Below are positions 58,536 to 64,000 of a stretch of 64,000 bases of DNA, in pieces. The notes beneath the pieces are model-generated. The model did not search any database. It saw only the letters and a program-made list of their open reading frames with translations, and was not told where the DNA came from. The first letter of the stretch is position 1. Every line of letters starts with the position of its first letter. The DNA comes from Sanguinoderma infundibulare (taxonomy: Eukaryota > Basidiomycota > Agaricomycetes > Polyporales > Polyporaceae): NCBI GenBank assembly GCA_032821775.1, contig JAVLRN010000013.1, positions 372,001 through 436,000 on the forward strand, written 5' to 3'. Both the position numbers and the translations under genes were made by a program.

Positions 58536-58770
58536 ATCTGTCCATTGTACTATCACCTGTATCACAATGGGCAACTTCTTGGATATAGCCCTGACGATCC
58601 TCTACTCTATACCCTGTCGACATTAATGATCTACGTGGATTGTATGATGCTCGGGATACAGGTATGCAACGAACACGACCGGTACAACATTGACAGTGCA
58701 ACTGTGCATGACAACGCGAGACGAGACAGATATGCAAAAAAGGACACTCGGGTGGAGGCGCAACCAGCAA

Positions 58771-61686
58771 TCATCCGAGACGATTGCTGCTGCTGCTCCC
58801 GCGCTTGCTGATGAGCGAGATGCGATGGGAGGACATGGCGTCTTCGCTCTGGTGCATCGCTTCGGCGTACCTAATGGAGCGAGAGGAGGTCAGAAGAGGC
58901 TGCTTCGCAGGGCGGCGCGGCGAGAGACGTACAGAAGTTTATACCGCACGAGCTCCGACTCGAGTTCCTCGTGTCGCAGGCGCGCCATGACAAGCTCGTT
59001 CTGCAGCCTCCGTCAGCCACCTACGGAGACCAAGCTACATAACCTGTACACTCACCAGAACCTGACAGTGCTCCGTGTTCAATTGCGCCATATTCGTCTC
59101 CAAGCTCTTCCTGCACGCCAATTCCACATTAAAGCCGCCCGTAAGTATCAACAACCACACGTACACTTGTGCGGAGAGCCTCGAGTTTGTGTTCTTCAGG
59201 TTCTCCATCTCGAGCTTATGCGCGTCCCGTGCGCGCACGAGCTCCTCGTACTCGTGCGCGTAGTTGTCTAACATGAACGGGGTGATCCTTAGTGAGATCG
59301 CGTCCTGCACGAACTCGTCCACGCGGTATGTAACATCGCCCGGCGCCTGTCCTGGTACCACGGGCCCGATCTGCGGCACACAACGTTAAGCCACAAACGA
59401 TGGGACAGGATTCAGGAACGGCGTGGGCGTACCTGGTATATCTCAAACACGTGCTGGTTCAAGAACTGGACGAGCTGGTCGAACTTCATCGACAGCAGCG
59501 TCGTCTCGTTCTTGCTCAGCAGCGCCATGCTGAACGCGAACATCCCCTCGATCCCGCTCGCCAGGCAGTTGTCGTATATTCGGAACACGATATCCATCGG
59601 AAACCTGGCGACAGGGATTAGCTGTATGCGTGCGCGGGAGTCGCACGGGTAGATGCGCACCGGTAGCCGAACATGGTGAGGAACCATTGCGAGGCGTACA
59701 TGCTCGCTTTGACCCCTTGCCTGACGAAGTGCAGGTGGAGCACGGGAAGGACCTCTTCCAGTAGCCTCTCGAACTGCAAGCCCTCGTCAGTACAGGAACG
59801 CCAGTTTATCGGTGTATGTTCACCTGGAACTGGATAGCAAACGTTAGAATCTCGCTTTGAGCGCAAGCAAAAAGGTCTTACCAGTCGTAGCTGTAGTTTA
59901 GGCATGTCCGGCAAAAAATGCCCTCGAATGTCGTATGTATACATCATTCGGACTAGCAGACAAAATGCTTCTTCGTCGGGCATCTGCACACCCAAGTTAG
60001 CGTGTATCTGTATCTCTTGACTACCCACGATACGCCTTACGTTGAGAAGCAGGATTGCAACAATGAATGGCAATCCTTGACAGTAGCCCACTTGCGGGTC
60101 GTAGCTGGCCATGGACTCGTCACATCTACGGTGTAAGAATGGCAGGAGAGAAACTCACAGAGAGTACGCTTTGAGCACGTTGAATAGGTTCTCCTGCCCA
60201 ATACCGTGGCCATCCGTAAAGAATGCATGATGAGGAAATGTCCTGAAGCAGATTGAGAAGTTGCGTCGCGTGTGACGACATAGCCACCTGGGGACGAACC
60301 TGCCAAGGTCGCGCTGTATTGACTTCTCGTGCGGACTTGACTCCTTCAGCAATCGAAGGTAGGTGGTTTCCAATTGAGGTTCCTTCGACGCGGACCTGCG
60401 AACAGTGTCAGCACGTTCTGCCAAGCCCTAGACAAGATCACGCAAGCATACCTACATTAGCTGCCAGATCATACCGCGGATGGTTTTGGGAATGCCTCTT
60501 TCGATGGCCTTGGCTAACGCTTCGGGATTCGCCGCAGCAAAACCCTGGTAGTCTGGAAGTTCCATGATCGAACACTTCAGCAAGAGTGAAGGCATGCACT
60601 GGAAGTACGAATGTACCGTTGAGGACCTGACCCCAAAAGTCTATACAAACGAGACACATTCATCCGCATATGCTAACACATGAGACAACGATAGGACGCA
60701 CCCCAATCCACGTCCGCTTGCCCCCTTGCCTCTTCCTCCTCCTGCCTCTGGAAGCTGTTCGGCCGCGAGCGCGCGCGCGGCCCGTTCTCTTCGGCCTCGC
60801 CGAGCTTGGAGACCAAGTAGGGGACGTTGGTGGTGGAGAGGATGGTCGAGTTTGATGCCGTCTTCTTATGTCGCCGCCAGTCGTCCACGAGCGTGCTCGC
60901 TTCCGAGCCTGTGCCTTCATCCACGGTATTGAGGTCTTTGGACGAAATCGAGACCTTGGGTACGGGGGCGAGGCTTTGCCGTGCGCTCAGGAGGACGGTA
61001 GAAAAACGGGTGTCGTCGTCGGTCGCTTCGGAGGCGGGGACGGAGTCGCGAATAGAGAATTTGCCTTCCGTTTCGATGGGGGAGAGGAGCGAGTCGAGGG
61101 GAGCGGGAGCCGAGGCTTCCGCCGACGAAGGAGAGGTTGAAGATACGTCCTCTGGAGTCGTGTCCGCGGTTGCTGCATTCGAGACCGCAGACTGCGACTC
61201 TCCGTCCACGGTTGCCGGTGTCTCCTGTGTCCCAGATGGCGTCGAACGCTTGTCGGAAGTTGAAGCCTCGACGGGCTGCAATGCGGCCGTCGCCGAAGTA
61301 TCCGCCGGGGAGAGCGGGATGGTAGTGAGTTCGGGGGAAGGGAGGGACTGCACCTTGGCCTCAGGTGTACCAAACGCTTCCTCGCTCTCGTCCTCCGTCA
61401 CAGGCTCGCAAGGCGACCTGTCCGCAGTGTCTTCTGCTGAGACCGTCACCTCCGTTGATGGCTCTTGGGAACCTGAACAAGGCTCCGACCCCTCCTTCTC
61501 ATCTTCCGTGGGTTCTGCGAGAGCAACGGGAGGTGTGGTGGCGACGACCGTAGCTAGCTCTGTTGGAGATGTCGAGGACGCTGGGGTAGAGGCCGCTTCC
61601 GTGTCGACTTGAATTGCGGTCGTGAGGGCAGTCGCGATCGGCTTGGTTGCATCGTCAACCTGGACCGAGAGACCCCCTTCGGACAT
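58771..61686 (-). CDS. TBC-domain Rab GTPase-activating protein, Gyp5/EVI5-like
   Basis: Accelerates GTP hydrolysis on Rab proteins of the secretory or endocytic route. Exon 1 (61686-60702) encodes 328 residues of Ser/Thr/Pro/Glu-rich disorder. The TBC domain then starts at FWGQVLN and YQGFAAANPEALAKAIERGI, with IPKTIRGMIWQLM, the catalytic-Arg motif IQRDLGRTFPHHAFF, the glutamine-finger motif GYCQGLPFIVAILLL and FQFERLLEEVLPVLHLHFV. A C-terminal coiled coil follows (HEYEELVRARDAHKLEMENL, LRHEELESELVRYKLLYAEA), the arrangement of Gyp5/EVI5-type GAPs. The gene has about a dozen exons; the stop is TGA at 58773-58771. No start other than 61686 fits. A plus-strand open frame over exon 1 is a shadow of the repetitive Ser/Glu codons. 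Confidence 0.88.
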
Positions 61687-62280
61687 GGCGGATGCGCCTC
61701 AGAGTCGGGTGATGACCACGACGTGAGAACGAGAATGCCAGAGACACCGACAGCGAAGTGGTCGACGAGGGAGGTGATGAATGCAGTGCTAGCGGATCGA
61801 GGGCAAAGTGGACGCTTCTGATCCCGGCGTCCCTTGAACTCGTCGACGTCTCGACCCACGATCACCATCATCGTCCTCAATCTCTTCCTCCCAATCCGCC
61901 GCATTTTGGACTCAGGTCGATGAAGGAAGTTTGTTAGGATGCCCACTGGTAACTTTCATGGGATATTCGAGGGCATAGGCTATTAAAATAGACCTCGAAA
62001 CGGACGCATACGTCTCGTCGACCCCTCACCCGAGGCTGAGCGGAGCATGACTGACCTGGCTGTGTCTTCGACTATCGCAAAGCCAAACGGAGCTCCGGCC
62101 ATTTATTTATCACCGCATATAGTTACTGGGAGTGGGGGGATGCTGTAGGGTGCTGTGAGTGCCACAGGCGAGGGCAACCGCTAGCAGTGAGTTTTGCTCT
62201 CCCGTTCCGCTAGCTCTATCAAACCTCAGAACCCAAGGCATTGTTCCCAGCGTTGCCACCTTTCTTTAACTACTCCTGCG
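61687..62280. other. Divergent promoter region
   Basis: No gene is recognised. It separates the TBC gene (minus) from the small plus-strand piece and includes an AT-rich segment near 61975-61990 and another near 62100. Confidence 0.4.
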
Positions 62281-62665
62281 ATGCCCGAGTCAATAGATCC
62301 CGTGCGGTCCCTTTCTGAACCTCGCGCAATGGTCGTCAAGTCCACCGTGGACGCTACACGGAATTCTAAAACCACCGTCAGTAGACGAGGCCCGCGAGGA
62401 GAAGTGGAAGAAGTGGTGCGATGCGTGCAAGTGGATCGGCCATGACGACCCCAGATACAAGCAAAGGCTCTGGCAGCGTGCTGTGCATAGATCTGATGGT
62501 GAGTCCCTCACATGCGTACGTCTCTTTGAATTTGGCCGCTTATGTTGTGTCGTAGCGATCACCTACTATCGTCTCAGAGACTACGAAATCGACACGATTC
62601 CATATATCGCCTTCGAGAACCGTCATAACCGGAGATCCTTCTGTACGCTTGAGGACGCTCGATGA
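62281..62665 (+). CDS. Small protein or fragment, possibly XPA-C-like
   Basis: A coding signature is visible but the model is uncertain. The segment 62385-62490 reads VDEAREEKWKKWCDACKWIG and DDPRYKQRLWQRAV, then an intron at about 62501-62557 joins ITYYRLRDYEIDTIPYI, and a stop comes at 62665. This charged, aromatic helical pattern weakly recalls the C-terminal DNA-binding region of XPA as seen in basidiomycete proteins. The ATG at 62281 is in another frame from the conserved part, so either an unseen short intron or a frameshift lies near 62370. It may be a gene fragment. Family assignment is tentative. Confidence 0.3.
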
Positions 62666-63453
62666 GACGATGAAGAAGAACAAGTCCCGCAAACCCCTTA
62701 AAATACTGAAGATTGTGCCGCGTCGTCCCCCCTTTCCAGTCATAGATCGCTACTACGACGACGATGACTATTGAATGCACTAATCGTACCGGCTGAGGGA
62801 TACGAACTCGGTGTGAGAGATTGGAGGATTGTGCCCGACCAGTAGGATTGCGTATGCACGGTGAGTCTTGGTACTTCTGTGCTGTAGCGTGTTGCTGACA
62901 CGATATAGAGGAAACGAGCTTGTAGTGATGTTCCAACGTCATTTGACGGTGTTTTTGAACAACATCATTACTTCAACATCTGTTCAGCCAGGTGCAGGAA
63001 ATGTTCCGCAAGTTCGCCCCATTTAGAAGCCCCCTCCCTCTTGCTCACCTCTTTCACCCAGATACCAGTTGTGACTTCGAGGCGATTCTATTGCCCTCTC
63101 CAGTACATCGAACACCATCGCGTTGTTCAAGGTCACTGGCTCCTGCTAGGCTAACCGTACCGCTTCAGGCTTCAGCACGCCCACCCAATGAGAACGGAAC
63201 ACGATTCAGTGGAATCCTGCCCAGATATGACCCACGTTCAAGCACCCGACGGTAGATTCCAATTGGAGAACACAGTACGACAACAGATAACACAAAACTC
63301 GCTATGCAGACGACCCAAACTCTCTCGTCGACGACGGGACTGGACAAGAACGACAGAGGTCAACCAATGTCGCAGACGCCTAAGAACGCGATGACGTTAC
63401 CTTCGAATGGTTTCCAGAAGGCCTCGTCGAAGTTTCCCGTGGGCGCGCATGCT
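62666..63453. other. Intergenic
   Basis: I see no gene. Small open frames on both strands have no family features. Confidence 0.4.
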
Positions 63454-63764
63454 TCACGGAGTCGGCGCAAGGAGGGCGACCGTCGCGCAGGCAGCGGAGC
63501 AGGTGCCCAGAGCGCTGTTGCACGTGAGGATGGCCGCGGGCACTCCGACGCCGGCGGTGACCGTGCCGAAGGTGAATCCAGCAGCTGCGTAGCAGGCGAC
63601 CACAACAGTGTTGCACCCTACGTGGACAGTGAGCATGGCTCGATATATAGTAATATCTACGGACCTGTCTGACAGATCCCGTATGCCACAGGACCTGCGT
63701 TGGCCATGGGCGATATGGCGAGGCCGGCGATGGCGATGGTGAGGGGAGAGAGCTTGAAGTACAT
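63454..63764 (-). CDS. Small secreted Cys-containing protein
   Basis: Two exons (63764-63665, 63617-63454) separated by a 47-nt intron give 87 residues. MYFKLSPLTIAIAGLAIS and PMANA form a signal peptide; the mature protein is short. It has the pattern GICQTGCNTVVVACYAAAG, TAGVGVPAAILTCNSALG and TCSAACATVALLAPTP, that is three pairs of Cys among Ala/Gly/Val. I know this pattern as a widespread fungal family of tiny secreted proteins, sometimes labelled zygote-specific class V; its function is unknown to me. A CTATAAGT box lies 62 bp upstream of the ATG. The intron position between the first Cys pair is well supported by frame. Confidence 0.8.
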
Positions 63765-63825
63765 GATGATGGTGGATGTGGCACGACACTGGGGCGTTGA
63801 GACGGCTCTGGGGGAACGGAGCCCG

Positions 63826-63833
63826 ACTTATAG
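63826..63833 (-). promoter_or_regulatory. TATA box of the small secreted protein gene
   Basis: CTATAAGT on the minus strand lies 62 bp before the start codon at 63764. It is one of the better TATA matches in the window and fits a regulated, strongly expressed small secreted protein. Confidence 0.45.
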
Positions 63834-64000
63834 CGTGAGGGCGACGGCAGAACCTAATCATGATGCCGGAGTTTGTGCCTTGACCGTCTCATAGAAGTAA
63901 CTTGAAAGCCCGGAAGGAAGAACAAGAGTTGCCATTCTGAAAAGGAGGATCTGCGAGGCCGCACTCGAAACGCGAGCAGTCGGGTGCGGACAATATCCAG

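Noticed and set aside
60827..61612. 261-codon plus-strand Ser/Val/Glu-rich open frame
   Set aside because: It is the reverse of the low-complexity first exon of the TBC gene, which continues in frame into a clear TBC domain.
1..64000. CRISPR arrays, bacterial operons, plasmid origins, rRNA genes, complete LTR or DNA transposons
   Set aside because: None was seen; spliceosomal introns throughout show nuclear fungal DNA, and no integrase, reverse transcriptase or transposase frame was found.

Overview
The window reads as nuclear DNA of a filamentous basidiomycete, most likely an agaricomycete mushroom or wood-decay fungus. The evidence is dense genes cut by many 47-80 nt GT-AG introns, GC-rich exons, and several families that I know mainly from Agaricomycetes: DUF6697, a Cys-rich zinc-finger-like family, EF-hand/ZZ proteins, a fungal seven-helix membrane family and leucine-poor F-box proteins. 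No bacterial operon, CRISPR array or complete transposon is visible. For most genes I rebuilt the exons by hand, and the summed exon lengths divide by three, which supports the models.

Layout. 0-11 kb: the 3' part of an aldo/keto reductase, a cytochrome P450, a DUF6697 protein (minus), an F-box-like gene followed by a decayed copy of itself, a glutathione S-transferase, and a stray copy of exon 1 of a J-domain gene. 11-24 kb: two unrecognised proteins on the minus strand, a second F-box-like gene in inverted orientation, and an arrestin-like protein. 24-31 kb: a broken and an intact member of one Gly-rich family; the broken one is split by about 2.2 kb and carries a stop codon. 31-39 kb: a J-domain protein, another F-box protein, and a 977-residue fusion of aspartyl-tRNA synthetase with a DUF2156 aminoacyl-transferase domain (ErdS type, sterol aspartylation). 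39-50 kb: an intron-containing tRNA-Arg(UCU), a truncated alpha/beta hydrolase beside it, a Cys-rich protein, a decayed six-hairpin glycosidase and a seven-helix membrane protein. 51-64 kb: a branched-chain aminotransferase, a 1276-residue EF-hand/double-ZZ protein, a TBC Rab-GAP, a small XPA-like piece and a small secreted Cys protein.

The genes do not form an evident biosynthetic cluster. The reductase, P450 and GST at the left are typical detoxification enzymes, but their neighbours do not extend that theme. The strongest biology is the ErdS-type fusion, which links tRNA charging to membrane lipid modification. The other theme is local genome turnover: inverted and tandem duplicates, an exon copy 20 kb from its parent, a duplicated intron, and three genes disrupted by premature stops, truncation or an interrupting segment. 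Gene-free stretches of 1.4-2.5 kb lie at 11.5-12.9, 14.7-17.1, 33.7-35.4, 41.4-43.2 and 49.1-51.6 kb.
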